17,167 nucleotides of DNA from Nocardia sp. NRRL S-836 (lineage in GTDB: Bacteria > Actinomycetota > Actinomycetes > Mycobacteriales > Pseudonocardiaceae). The stretch is from positions 1 through 17,167 of the forward strand of contig NZ_LGDY01000154.1 in NCBI RefSeq assembly GCF_001279525.1. The letters are read 5' to 3'. Position numbers and translations under genes: made by a program. Shown piece by piece: positions 8,269-15,784 of this stretch (position 1 is its first letter; each line of letters opens with the position of its first letter). Below the pieces are notes generated by a model that worked only from the letters and a program-made list of their open reading frames with translations, ran no database searches and was not told the origin of the DNA.

Positions 8269-9173
8269 GCCACCGCCTCCACGTACAGCCAGCACGCCGC
8301 CCAGTGCCCGTGGGAGTCGACCTCGACCCGCGGTGGCGCGTCGGTCCAGCACCGGGCCTGGACCTTCGGGCAGCGCGCGGCGAACTGGCACCCCGCCGAC
8401 ACCTCGGCGACGTCCTCGGACGGCGCGTCCAGTGCCACGACCGCCCGGTCCGGGTCGGGCGCCGACTCGATCAGCAGCTGCGTGTACGGGTGCGCGGGCC
8501 GCTGCGTGACCGTCTCGCTGTCACCGCCCTCGACGATCTGGCCGCCGTACATCACGAACGTCTCGTCGGCGAAGTACCGCGCCGAGGCGATGTCGTGCGT
8601 GATGTACAGGATCGCCAGCCGCAGCCGGTCCTTGAGGTCCAGCAACAGGTTCAGCACGCCGAGCCGGATCGAGACGTCCAGCATGGACACCGGCTCGTCG
8701 GCGAGCAGCACCTCGGGGTTGGCGGCCAGCGCCCGCGCGATCGCGACGCGCTGGCGCTGGCCACCCGAGAGCTCGTGCGGGTAGCGGGACAGGAAGTCGG
8801 CGGGCAGGTGCACCCGCGCCATCAGCTCCTCCGGCGTCTCCGGCCGCTTGTGGATCTTCAACGGCCGCACGAGGTGGTAGCGGATGGTGTGGACCGGGTT
8901 GAGCGAGGCGAACGGGTCCTGGAACACCATCTGCACCGAACGCCGGTACTCCCGGACGCGCCGCACCTTCCTGCCGTCCAGCAGGATCTCGCCGGACGTG
9001 GGCTCCACCAGCCGCGCCAGCAGCTTCGCCACCGTCGACTTGCCTGACCCCGACTCGCCGACGAGGGCGGTCACGCGCCCGCGGCGCAGGACGAGGGAGA
9101 CGTCCTGCACCGCGCGCACGCGCTTGTAGGTCTTGACCAGACCCTTTGCCTCCAGCGCGACCTCTTGGGTCAT
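8265..9173 (-). CDS. ABC transporter ATP-binding protein, Opp/Dpp type (OppF-like)
   Basis: This is the other ATPase of the importer, 302 residues. Walker [10 protein letters not shown] (39-47), Q-loop [13 protein letters not shown] (81-93), signature LSGGQRQR (135-142), Walker B LLADEP (156-161) and the ITHD H-loop are all present. Four C-terminal cysteines (262, 268, 275, 294) reproduce the Opp-family pattern seen in the partner ATPase. ATG 9173 overlaps the binding-protein stop codon by 4 nt. In many heterodimeric Opp systems one ATPase has a degenerate site; here both proteins keep full motifs. Confidence 0.95.
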   Translation of the reverse strand: MTQEVALEAKGLVKTYKRVRAVQDVSLVLRRGRVTALVGESGSGKSTVAKLLARLVEPTSGEILLDGRKVRRVREYRRSVQMVFQDPFASLNPVHTIRYHLVRPLKIHKRPETPEELMARVHLPADFLSRYPHELSGGQRQRVAIARALAANPEVLLADEPVSMLDVSIRLGVLNLLLDLKDRLRLAILYITHDIASARYFADETFVMYGGQIVEGGDSETVTQRPAHPYTQLLIESAPDPDRAVVALDAPSEDVAEVSAGCQFAARCPKVQARCWTDAPPRVEVDSHGHWAACWLYVEAVA

Positions 9174-10813
9174 GACGCCGGCTGCAACTTCATGACGATC
9201 TGCAGGGCGTTGGGCAGCGTCGCCTGCGGCGGACCGTACGGGTCCTCCTCCGACGGCCAGCCGACCCAGCTCTTCGTGCTGTACTCGGCACCGATCGGAC
9301 CGGCCGAGGTCGGGATCATCGGCACCTGCTCCACCATGATCTTCTGCAACGTCGCCAGGCTCTTGGCGCGCGCAGCGTCGTCCGTGGCGTTCGCGTACTC
9401 GGCCAGCGCGGCCGTGGCCTCGGGGCTGTTGTAGCGGCCGAAGTTCACGGCGGCGGTCTGCCCCAGCGGCTTGAGCTCGGCGCCGTCCATGATGTTCTGG
9501 TACATCTCGTACGGCGTCGCACCGGTGTTCGTCCAGCGCAGCGAACCCTGGAACTGGCCGTTCGCGAAGTCGCTGGTCCAGGCGTCCGCGGTCTGGGTGC
9601 GCACGGTCGCCTCGATGCCGATCTTCTTCAGGTCGCTCTTGATGATGTCGAGCACGGTCAGGTAGTCCGACCAGCCGGACGGGTTGGTCAGCTCGATCGT
9701 GACCGGCTTGCCACCGGGCGCCTTCAGCACGCCACCGTCCAGGGTGAACCCGGCGCCGGTGAGCTTCTGCTTCGCCTTGTCGACGTTCACCTCGAACCGC
9801 GCGGACCTGTACTCCGGCGCGAGGAACGAGTCACCCGCGGGCAACGGCATGCCGGTCGGCGACTCCAGCTTCGGGAACAGCCGCGCCTCACCGCGCACGA
9901 AGATCGCCTCGCGGTCGATCACGTCGCTCATCGCCGACCGCAGTGCCGCGTTGTCGAACGGCGCCACAGTGTGGTTCAGCCACAGGCCGTGGATGCCGAG
10001 ACCGGCCGGGAACCACAGCTTGTGGTTCTTCGGGTCCTTGTCCACATAGAGCTTTTGGTAGTCCGGGATGAACACGTACGACCACTGGCTCGCACCCGAG
10101 GCCAGCGCGGTCGTCTGCGCCGTGTTGTCGTTGTACGAGGTGTACTGGATCTGCGGAACCTTGGGCAGCTCCTGCCAGTACTCGGTGCGCCGCTCCACGG
10201 TGACGGTCTGCGAGGTGAACGACTTCACCTTGTACGGACCGGTTCCGACGGGGTCGGGGTTGGTGTAGGTCGTCGGGTCGGCGACCGTGCTCCAGATGTG
10301 CTGGGGCACGACCATCGCGCTGATGACCTTGTTGCGGTTGACGAACTGCGGCGAGGCGAACGTGACCTCGACCTTGCCGTCCGGCGTCGCCGTCGCGGTC
10401 TCGACCTTGAGCGAGTCGCGGTTGTTGAGCGCCGGCCACTTCTTGAGGATCTCGTACGAGAAGGCGACGTCAGCGGCCGTCAGGGGCTTGCCGTCGGACC
10501 ACTTCACGTTCTCCCGGATCGTGAAGGTGACCTTCTTGTAGTTGTCGGTCCAGTCCCACTTGGTCGCGAGCCACGGCACGGGCTCCTGGGCGGGGCGCGT
10601 GTTGTTCACGAACGCCAGCGGTTCGTAGATCACGTAGCGGTAGCCGAGCGAACCCGCCGCCGACGTGGGCAGGAACGGGTTGTGGTTCTCGGTCAGCGGC
10701 CCGTTGGGCATGCCCACCGTCAGTACACCGGACGCCTTGGTGGTGCTGCCACCAGAGGAACACCCGGCCGCCGCGAGCGCCAGGGCTAGCGCGACGATGA
10801 CTGTTCTGCGCAT
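9170..10813 (-). CDS. Solute-binding lipoprotein, SBP family 5 (Opp/Dpp type)
   Basis: This is the extracellular, lipid-anchored receptor of the importer. Residues 1-18 form a lipoprotein signal peptide ([18 protein letters not shown]), with the lipobox cysteine at 18 and a Ser/Gly/Thr linker after it. The 547-residue length and motifs match SBP family 5: EPLAF near 50, [25 protein letters not shown] around 98-121, and [11 protein letters not shown]. Although such proteins are often labelled peptide- or nickel-binding, the adjacent LacI regulator and GH1 gene point to beta-linked oligosaccharides, as known for some members of this family; this is inference. ATG 10813 has GGGAG about 7-11 nt upstream. 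It is the first gene of the transport operon, with a LacI-type operator 24 bp upstream of the start codon. Confidence 0.93.
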   Translation of the reverse strand: MRRTVIVALALALAAAGCSSGGSTTKASGVLTVGMPNGPLTENHNPFLPTSAAGSLGYRYVIYEPLAFVNNTRPAQEPVPWLATKWDWTDNYKKVTFTIRENVKWSDGKPLTAADVAFSYEILKKWPALNNRDSLKVETATATPDGKVEVTFASPQFVNRNKVISAMVVPQHIWSTVADPTTYTNPDPVGTGPYKVKSFTSQTVTVERRTEYWQELPKVPQIQYTSYNDNTAQTTALASGASQWSYVFIPDYQKLYVDKDPKNHKLWFPAGLGIHGLWLNHTVAPFDNAALRSAMSDVIDREAIFVRGEARLFPKLESPTGMPLPAGDSFLAPEYRSARFEVNVDKAKQKLTGAGFTLDGGVLKAPGGKPVTIELTNPSGWSDYLTVLDIIKSDLKKIGIEATVRTQTADAWTSDFANGQFQGSLRWTNTGATPYEMYQNIMDGAELKPLGQTAAVNFGRYNSPEATAALAEYANATDDAARAKSLATLQKIMVEQVPMIPTSAGPIGAEYSTKSWVGWPSEEDPYGPPQATLPNALQIVMKLQPAS

Positions 10814-10837
10814 GGGGACTCTCCCGATACGAGTGAG

Positions 10838-10851
10838 TGAGAGCGCTCTCT
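10838..10851. promoter_or_regulatory. LacI-type operator upstream of the importer operon
   Basis: TGAGAGCGCTCTCT contains the perfect 12-bp palindrome GAGAGCGCTCTC (10839-10850). It fits the LacI-family half-site pattern TGNNANCGNTNNCA in all but the last base and resembles the CebR/CelR operator TGGGAGCGCTCCCA known from actinobacterial cellobiose genes. It lies 24 bp before the binding-protein start codon, where a repressor would block the operon. The likely binder is the LacI regulator encoded immediately upstream. Confidence 0.75.
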
Positions 10852-10861
10852 CACAGGCAGG

Positions 10862-10900
10862 CCGAACACGCCGGTCGCGTGCGGTGACCGGCGGGTTCGG
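10862..10900. terminator. Two-tier hairpin between lacI and the importer operon
   Basis: Arms CCGAAC (10862-10867) and GTTCGG (10895-10900) flank inner 7-bp arms GCCGGTC (10870-10876) and GACCGGC (10886-10892) with a 9-nt loop and a 2x2 internal mismatch. It follows the lacI stop (10928) on the minus strand and precedes the operator. No T-tract follows, so it may be a terminator or a processing/attenuation element that sets lacI apart from the transport genes. Confidence 0.55.
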
Positions 10901-10927
10901 TATTCGGATTTGTGTTCGCGTGCTCTT

Positions 10928-11923
10928 TTAGGGCGCGGATTCGCGCACGATCAACGAAGTCGGCAGCACCAGCGGGTGGTCGGGCATCGGCTGTCCTTCG
11001 AGCGTGGAGAGCAGCATCCGCGCGGCGGCGGCACCCATCTCCTGTCCCGGCTGGCGGATCGTCGTCAGCCGGGGTTCGGTGTGTCCGGCGACCGGAACGT
11101 CGTCGAAGCCGACCACGGCCACGTCGTCCGGAACCGTGCGACCGGCCTCGCGCAACGCCCGCAGCACACCGACAGCGGAGAGGTCGTTGTGCGCGAAGAT
11201 CGCGTCGAACGGGATGCCGCTCGCGATGAGCTTGTCGACCGCGACCTCGCCGCCCTCGGTGGTGAAGTCGCCGTCGACGATGAGGTCCGGGTGCAGCGTC
11301 AGGCCCGCTTCCGCCAGGGCGAGCCGGAACCCGTCCAGCCTCGCCTGGGTGCACCCGAAGTTCGGGGGCCCGGTGACGACGGCGAACCTGCGGCGGCCGC
11401 CCGCGACGAGGTGCCGTGCGACGTCCGCGCCTCCCTGCCGGTTCGTCGTCGTCACCGAAGGGAACTCGGGGTGCGAACCGCGGTCGTCGATCATGACGAC
11501 GGGCAGGCCGGCCCGGTACAGCGTGGAGATGTAGTGCAGGGTGTCCGGCGGCTCGACCACGAGCAGGCCGTCGAAGGCGTTGGCGGACACGTGGTTCGCG
11601 AACTGGTTCAGCGACTCGGGTCCGCGGTTGATCGTGTAGAGCAGCAGCCCGTAGCCGTCGGCTTCGAGGGTGTCGACGATGCCCTGCAGCACCTCGCCCA
11701 TCCACGGCCAGGTCAGCGACGGCGCGAGCATGCCGACCGTGCGGGTGCGGCCCCGCGCCAGTCCGACGGCCCGGGCGCTGGGCACGTAGCCGATCTCGTC
11801 GATGACCTTGCGGACGCGCTGCGCGGTGGAGGCGTCCACGTCGGGCTTGCCGTTCAGCACACGTGACACGGTCGCCTTGGACACCTGGGCGCGTTGGGCG
11901 ACCTCAGCGATCGTGACACGCAT
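10928..11923 (-). CDS. LacI-family regulator of the beta-glucoside importer operon
   Basis: This 331-residue protein begins MRVTIAEVAQRAQVSKATVSRVLNG, the LacI HTH, followed by the hinge region YVPSARAVGLARGRTRTVGML. The sensor domain carries FDGLLVVEP, VVMIDDRG, a VTGPPNFGCTQARLDGF segment and the C-terminal DDVAVVGFDDVPVAGHTEPRLTTIRQP signature. ATG 11923 is preceded by GGAAGGAAG; the open frame extends 31 codons further but without family similarity. It is immediately upstream of, and codirectional with, the importer/GH1 genes, so it is the likely local repressor, released by an oligosaccharide. Multiple palindromes in its own upstream region suggest autoregulation or control by another LacI protein. 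Confidence 0.95.
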   Translation of the reverse strand: MRVTIAEVAQRAQVSKATVSRVLNGKPDVDASTAQRVRKVIDEIGYVPSARAVGLARGRTRTVGMLAPSLTWPWMGEVLQGIVDTLEADGYGLLLYTINRGPESLNQFANHVSANAFDGLLVVEPPDTLHYISTLYRAGLPVVMIDDRGSHPEFPSVTTTNRQGGADVARHLVAGGRRRFAVVTGPPNFGCTQARLDGFRLALAEAGLTLHPDLIVDGDFTTEGGEVAVDKLIASGIPFDAIFAHNDLSAVGVLRALREAGRTVPDDVAVVGFDDVPVAGHTEPRLTTIRQPGQEMGAAAARMLLSTLEGQPMPDHPLVLPTSLIVRESAP

Positions 11924-11946
11924 GCCGAACTTCCTTCCGCCGCCTC

Positions 11947-11972
11947 TGGAACCGGTTCCGTAACCGGTTCCG
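11947..11972. promoter_or_regulatory. Two overlapping LacI-type operators upstream of lacI
   Basis: GGAACCGGTTCC (11948-11959) is a perfect palindrome and is followed by AACCGGTTCC (11962-11971), giving two AACCGGTT cores with centres 12 bp apart. The CG-centred AACCGGTT core is typical of LacI-family operators. The sites lie about 25-50 bp upstream of the lacI start codon. The core differs from the AGCGCT core before the binding-protein gene, so the two sites may be read by different repressors. Confidence 0.65.
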
Positions 11973-11995
11973 CCGAGGTGTGACGCAGTCAACAG

Positions 11996-12007
11996 CCTCA
12001 CGTGAGG
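11996..12007. promoter_or_regulatory. 12-bp palindrome in the lacI/MOSC intergenic region
   Basis: CCTCACGTGAGG is a perfect palindrome centred on ACGT. On the minus strand it lies between two TTGACT hexamers (complement AGTCAA at 11987-11992 and 12011-12016), which are -35-like; no convincing -10 was seen for either. It is probably an operator for an unidentified regulator of lacI or of the divergent MOSC gene. Confidence 0.4.
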
Positions 12008-12035
12008 ATTAGTCAATAGTTCAGACGGAAGTTCG

Positions 12036-12055
12036 TGAGAGCGTTTCCACGCTCT
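12036..12055. promoter_or_regulatory. LacI-like site / hairpin at the far end of the lacI upstream region
   Basis: TGAGAGCGTTTCCA (12036-12049) fits TGNNANCGNTNNCA exactly and shares GTGAGAGCG with the operator before the binding-protein gene. The same stretch also forms a hairpin, AGAGCGT-TTCC-ACGCTCT (12038-12055). It lies 113 bp upstream of lacI and about 150 bp upstream of the MOSC gene, so its target is unclear. Confidence 0.45.
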
Positions 12056-12172
12056 GCGTGATCACCGCAGGTAGCACCCTGCCGCACGAGCGTTCCGGAA
12101 CCGCGTTGACCATTCAGATGCGTGCGGTGGCAACAATTTCCGGACGGATGCGCGTACTCCGAACGGCCCAGC

Positions 12173-12201
12173 GCGACAGCTCCGGACCGTCGTGCACAAT
12201 T
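12173..12201 (+). promoter_or_regulatory. Possible leaderless promoter of the MOSC gene
   Basis: GCGACA (12173-12178) and CACAAT (12196-12201) each match 4 of 6 consensus positions and are 17 bp apart. The -10-like box ends 6 nt before the ATG at 12208 and there is no Shine-Dalgarno, which would give a leaderless mRNA, common in actinomycetes. Confidence 0.35.
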
Positions 12202-12207
12202 GACGGC

Positions 12208-12747
12208 ATGGGGGTTGTCACGGCAGTGAGCCGCAGCGAGGAGTACACGTTCACCAAACCGGTCCGCGAGAGCATCACGCTGCTCGCCGGCCTTGGTGTC
12301 GAGGGCGACGTGCACCAGGGCGTGACGGTCAAGCACCGCTCGCGCGTCGCACAGGACCCGACGCAGCCGAACCTGCGCCAGGTGCACCTGATGCACGAGG
12401 AGCTGTTCGAGGAGCTGCGCGGCAAGGGCTTCCCGGTCGAGCCGGGCGCGATCGGCGAGAACGTCACCACGCGCGGCATCGACCTGCTCGGCCTGCCCAC
12501 CGGCACGCTGCTCCACCTGGGACCTGAGGCCGTGGTCGAGGTGACCGGCCTGCGCAACCCGTGCCTGCAGATCGACCGGTTCTCGAAGGGCCTGCTCAAG
12601 GAGGTCGTGGGCAAGGGCCCCGACGGCGAACCGGTGCGGCGCGCGGGAATCATGTCCGTCGTGCTCGTCGGCGGCGTCGTGCGCCCCGGTGACGAGATCC
12701 GCGTCGAGCTGCCCGCCGAGCCGCACCAGCCGCTCGAAAAGGTCTGA
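12208..12747 (+). CDS. MOSC domain-containing protein
   Basis: This 179-residue stand-alone MOSC protein has the family sequence landmarks: GVEGDVHQG near 30-38, RQVHLMHEEL (57-66), GAIGENVTTRGIDLLGLPTGT (80-100, given as GAIGENVTT then RGIDLLGLPTGT), and EVTGLRNPCLQID (111-123) with the conserved cysteine at 119. MOSC domains are linked to molybdenum-cofactor sulfur handling and to detoxification of N-hydroxylated compounds; the stand-alone bacterial members are mostly uncharacterised. The ATG at 12208 matches the family start; an open frame reaches back to 12058 without similarity. No Shine-Dalgarno is visible. The gene is divergent from lacI and 66 bp upstream of the XRE gene; no functional link to either is evident. 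Confidence 0.88.
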   Translation: MGVVTAVSRSEEYTFTKPVRESITLLAGLGVEGDVHQGVTVKHRSRVAQDPTQPNLRQVHLMHEELFEELRGKGFPVEPGAIGENVTTRGIDLLGLPTGTLLHLGPEAVVEVTGLRNPCLQIDRFSKGLLKEVVGKGPDGEPVRRAGIMSVVLVGGVVRPGDEIRVELPAEPHQPLEKV

Positions 12748-12780
12748 CCAGCTCCGTTTTCACCCGAACGAGCGCGTACC

Positions 12781-12795
12781 TTGTTTTGAAAACAA
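12781..12795. promoter_or_regulatory. Palindrome TTGTTTTGAAAACAA upstream of the XRE gene
   Basis: Perfect 7-bp arms TTGTTTT/AAAACAA flank a single G. It is a sharply AT-rich island in a GC-rich context, 18 bp before the XRE start codon. A TAGCGT box (12800-12805) sits between it and the ATG and could be the -10 of a leaderless promoter, so the palindrome would overlap the -35 area. It is a likely autoregulatory operator for the XRE protein. Confidence 0.55.
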
Positions 12796-12813
12796 CGCTT
12801 AGCGTCCCTGGCC

Positions 12814-13659
12814 ATGACCGCGATCTATTCCACCGCGTACAGCCGGGACCTGGGTGACGAACTGCGCCTCATACGGGAGGTGTCGACGTCGATGCACGGC
12901 CGCGCCATGGCGGCGCGGCTCGGCTGGGACCCGAGCAAGGTGTCCAACATCGAGCACGGCAAGGCGCATGCCAGCGAGATCGACATCGTCCAGTTCCTCA
13001 GCACGTGCGGCAAGGACATCGAGTTCATCGAGTCCTTCCGCGCCCGGTACCGGCACGCCTTCGACCCGTACTTCGCGCAGATGCCGGAGAACCTGCGCAC
13101 GCTCGCGATGACCGAGTCGCTGGCCACGAAGATCACCAGCTACGACCTCATCACCCCGCCGGGCCTCCTGCAGACCAAGAACTACTCACGGGAGCTGCTC
13201 ACCGAAGGTGAAGCGCTGGAGAATGTCGAGAGGTTCGTCGAGGCGCGCGCCGAGCGGCAGACGATCCTGCGGCGCACGAGGCCTCCCGAGTGCGTGTTCT
13301 ACGTGCACGAGATCGCCTTGCGAGCGCGGCTGGGTAGCGCGCAGGACATGGAGGAGCAGTACCTGCGGTTGATGTTCAACACGCACATGGTGCGGCTGAT
13401 ACCCGCGGACGTCATGATCTCCAAGTTGGGGTCGGGCTGTGTGCTGTACGAGTTCGAGAAGGCTGCTCCGATCGTGTACAGCGAGACCAACTCCGCCCAG
13501 ATCTTCGCGCAGGACACGGCTGCGGTGAAGCGGAGCAGGCGGCTGTTCGAGCGACTGTCGGCCGTTGCCTTGGATGAGCAACAATCGAAGAGCAAGCTGA
13601 TGGAGTACGTCAGTGGACTTCGAGAGGAACCTCATGACTCAGGAACGGACCTGGCGTAA
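12814..13659 (+). CDS. XRE-family HTH regulator with DUF5753 domain
   Basis: This 281-residue protein has an N-terminal HTH (about 12-65, with MAARLGWDPSKVSNIEHGK) and a DUF5753-type domain after about residue 95 (TSYDLITPPGLLQTKNYSRELL, then RQTILRRTRPPECVFYVHEIALRARLG and SAQIFAQDTAAVKRSRRLFERL). Such regulators are abundant in actinomycetes, usually beside a DUF397 gene, and related WhiJ-type pairs influence development and antibiotic production. ATG 12814 lacks a Shine-Dalgarno; a -10-like TAGCGT ends 8 nt before it, suggesting a leaderless transcript. It overlaps the DUF397 gene by 26 nt in another frame, so the two are expressed together. Confidence 0.93.
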   Translation: MTAIYSTAYSRDLGDELRLIREVSTSMHGRAMAARLGWDPSKVSNIEHGKAHASEIDIVQFLSTCGKDIEFIESFRARYRHAFDPYFAQMPENLRTLAMTESLATKITSYDLITPPGLLQTKNYSRELLTEGEALENVERFVEARAERQTILRRTRPPECVFYVHEIALRARLGSAQDMEEQYLRLMFNTHMVRLIPADVMISKLGSGCVLYEFEKAAPIVYSETNSAQIFAQDTAAVKRSRRLFERLSAVALDEQQSKSKLMEYVSGLREEPHDSGTDLA

Positions 13660-13810
13660 GAGTTCTCGCAGCGGTACCAACGGCGCGGGTAACTGCGTGG
13701 AGGTGTCGCTGGCGCACGACGCGCTCGTTCGGGACTCGAAGAACGAGGGCGGCGACGTGCTCGCGTTCTCCGCGACCGCCTGGCGTTCGCTGCTCGGCTG
13801 GCTCGGTTAG
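13634..13810 (+). CDS. DUF397 domain-containing protein
   Basis: This 58-residue protein is a complete DUF397 domain: TWRKSSRSGTNGAGNCVEVSL at the start (positions 6-26, written here as TWRKSSRSGTNG and NCVEVSL), VRDSKNEGGDVLAF in the middle and the closing SATAWRSLLGWL. ATG 13634 is preceded by GAGAGGAAC; an in-frame GTG at 13613 is less likely. The gene overlaps the XRE/DUF5753 gene by 26 nt, the usual arrangement for this pair, which behaves like a regulator with a small antagonist partner. Its TAG stop overlaps the stop codon of the convergent hydrolase gene, leaving no room for a terminator between them. Confidence 0.93.
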   Translation: MTQERTWRKSSRSGTNGAGNCVEVSLAHDALVRDSKNEGGDVLAFSATAWRSLLGWLG

Positions 13811-14550
13811 TCGACGCCGAAGTGGCCGTCGAGGATCACCGAGATCGTTCTCGGCTCCTCGACGACCGCGAGGTGTGCGGCGTCGCCGACGATGTAGAGC
13901 TCGGAGTCGGGCAGCTCCTCCGCGATGTGCCGGGCGTGCTCCGGCGGTGTCGCGTCGTCCTGGGCCGCGGCGATCACGACGGTCGGCGCGCCGATCTTCG
14001 CCAGTTCCGGCCGCAGGTCCACGTCCCTGATCGCCTGGGCGCAGGCGAGGTACGAGCCCTCGTCGACCCGCAGCAGCTCGTCGCGGAAGCGTGCCGCCGC
14101 GGTCGGTGAGAACGAGGGCGTGAACCAGCGCGAGACGACCGCGTCGGCGATCGACCGCACGCCTGCCGAGCGGATGGCGCTCATCCGCTCGTCCCAGCCG
14201 GTTTTGTCCTCGTACCAGGCGGACGTGCAGATGAGCGCCAGCCGGTCGATCCGGTCAGTGTTGGCGGCCAGCCACATGCCGATCATGCCGCCGAGCGACA
14301 CGCCGCAGTAGTGCACCTGGCGCAGTTCGAGGTGGTCCAGCAGCTCCACCACGCCGGACGCGAGGGACTCGATCGTGGCCTGCTCGACGGGCGCGCTGCC
14401 GCCGTGGCCGGGGTGGTCGAAGCGGAGCAGCCGGAACGGCCGGAAGGGGAGCTTGAAGTCGTTCCACAGGGCGGTGGTGGTGCCGAGGGCGTTGCCGAGG
14501 ACGAGCACCGGTGCGTCGGGCGGTCCGCTCAGCGTGAAGTGCGGAATCAC
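13807..14550 (-). CDS. pcaD: Alpha/beta hydrolase, 3-oxoadipate enol-lactonase-like
   Basis: This 247-residue hydrolase matches PcaD, which opens 3-oxoadipate enol-lactone in the beta-ketoadipate pathway. Landmarks are VLGNALGTTTALW (17-29), RFDHPGHGGS (43-52), nucleophile Ser85 in YCGVSLGGM, an acidic residue at 198/199 in AAQDDATPP and His226 in GDAAHLAVVEEP. The start is GTG 14550, chosen because GGAGGTGAG lies a few bases upstream; the open frame continues to 14622 with non-family sequence. No other pca genes are in the window, so a specific pathway role rests on sequence resemblance only; a general lactonase or esterase remains possible. It converges on the DUF397 gene with overlapping stop codons. 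Confidence 0.82.
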   Translation of the reverse strand: MIPHFTLSGPPDAPVLVLGNALGTTTALWNDFKLPFRPFRLLRFDHPGHGGSAPVEQATIESLASGVVELLDHLELRQVHYCGVSLGGMIGMWLAANTDRIDRLALICTSAWYEDKTGWDERMSAIRSAGVRSIADAVVSRWFTPSFSPTAAARFRDELLRVDEGSYLACAQAIRDVDLRPELAKIGAPTVVIAAAQDDATPPEHARHIAEELPDSELYIVGDAAHLAVVEEPRTISVILDGHFGVD

Positions 14551-14823
14551 GACCTCACCTCCCTGTTCGCCGGATGGTGCGCCGCTGCGCGTACCGCCGC
14601 AACTCCGCTCCACTTCGGACACTCCACCGGTTGGACGCCGCCGTCCGCGTGACGGGAGGTACCCACCGTCCGCTGGTCGAAACAGGCCGACCTGCCGCGT
14701 CTCGGCGGGTTGGACCGAATGCCCGCGGACACGCGGAAACCACCGGCCCGGCCCGCGCCGAAACGCTGTTACGGGTAGCAGAATGAACCGTTGCCCACGT
14801 CACCGAAGTCACTCAGGTTGCTG

Positions 14824-15723
14824 ATGAACTCCGTTGCTCCGTTCGCTCACGAGGCGCTGTTGTACCGAGACGAGGAGGAGTTCCTCGACGGCACGGCCAG
14901 ATTCGTGGCGGACGGGGTCGACAGCGGCGAGCCCGTGCTGGTGGCCGTGCCGGAGCCGAAGATCGCGGTGCTGCGGTCACGGCTGGGCGGTCGTGCCGAC
15001 CGGGTGCACTTCATCGACATGACCGAGGCCGGCCGCAACCCCGGCCGGATCATCCCCGGTGTGCTGATGGCGTTCAGCGCCTCCGCGCCGCAGAGCCGGG
15101 TGCGGATGGTCGGTGAGCCGATCTGGCCGGGCCGCGACGAGCTGGAGTACCCGGCGTGCATCCAGCACGAGGCGCTGGTCAACACGGCGTTCGAGGGCCG
15201 TCGCGGGACCATTTTGTGCCCGTACAACGCCGGATTGCTGCCGGAGCACGTTCTGGAGGACGCGCGCAGGACGCATCCGGTGCTGATCGACGGTGCCCGC
15301 CGGTTCGCCTCCGAGTCCTACACCGACCCGTCCGGTCTGGCCGACCTCTACAACGTGCCGCTGCCGCCGCCGCCCGCGTCGGCCGAGGAGCACGCGTTCT
15401 CCGTCGGCACCCTGGCGCACATGCGCAAGCTCGTGTCGATGTACGCGCATTGGTTGCGGCGTGAACAAGTTGAGGACCTCGTGCTCGCGGTGAACGAGCT
15501 CGCGACGAACAGCATCTTGCACGCGTCCGGCCGCGGGGTGCTGCGGTTGTGGCGCGAGGGCGACGCGGCGGTGTGCGAGGTGAGCGACTCCGGTGCCGGT
15601 TTCCCGCCGTCGTTCACCGGTCTGTCGGGTTTCGGGATCGTGATGGTGAACCTGTTGTGTGACCTGGTTCGCACCCACACGAGTCACAGCGGAACCACCG
15701 TTCGGGTGTATTTGGGGCGGTAA
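14824..15723 (+). CDS. MEDS domain / HATPase anti-sigma-factor-like regulator (RsbA-like)
   Basis: This 299-residue, two-domain protein has an N-terminal MEDS (DcmR-type sensory) domain, about 8-165, beginning FAHEALLYRDEEEFLDGTARF and containing VHFIDMTEAGRNPGRII. A Pro-rich linker (178-187) leads to a GHKL-type ATPase/kinase domain resembling RsbW: N-box LAVNELATNSILHA (221-234), G1 VSDSGAGF and G2 GFGIVMVN (269-276). Such proteins act in partner-switching control of alternative sigma factors. ATG 14824 is the first methionine; a TTG at 14791 could add 11 residues. No strong Shine-Dalgarno is present. No sigma factor or anti-anti-sigma gene is adjacent, so its partner is unknown. The 273-bp gap upstream (14551-14823) shows no other gene. 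Confidence 0.9.
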   Translation: MNSVAPFAHEALLYRDEEEFLDGTARFVADGVDSGEPVLVAVPEPKIAVLRSRLGGRADRVHFIDMTEAGRNPGRIIPGVLMAFSASAPQSRVRMVGEPIWPGRDELEYPACIQHEALVNTAFEGRRGTILCPYNAGLLPEHVLEDARRTHPVLIDGARRFASESYTDPSGLADLYNVPLPPPPASAEEHAFSVGTLAHMRKLVSMYAHWLRREQVEDLVLAVNELATNSILHASGRGVLRLWREGDAAVCEVSDSGAGFPPSFTGLSGFGIVMVNLLCDLVRTHTSHSGTTVRVYLGR

Positions 15724-15784
15724 CGAGTCGCCGCCATCTCATCGCAATGCGCACGACACGGGAACCTGTTTCCCTTGCACATCT

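Noticed and set aside
12013..12726. 237-codon minus-strand frame
   Set aside because: Antisense to the MOSC gene, which has the full family motif set.
14755..14778. Stress-sigma-type promoter (GGGTAG at 14773-14778) before the RsbA-like gene
   Set aside because: No matching GTTT-like -35 box at the right distance.
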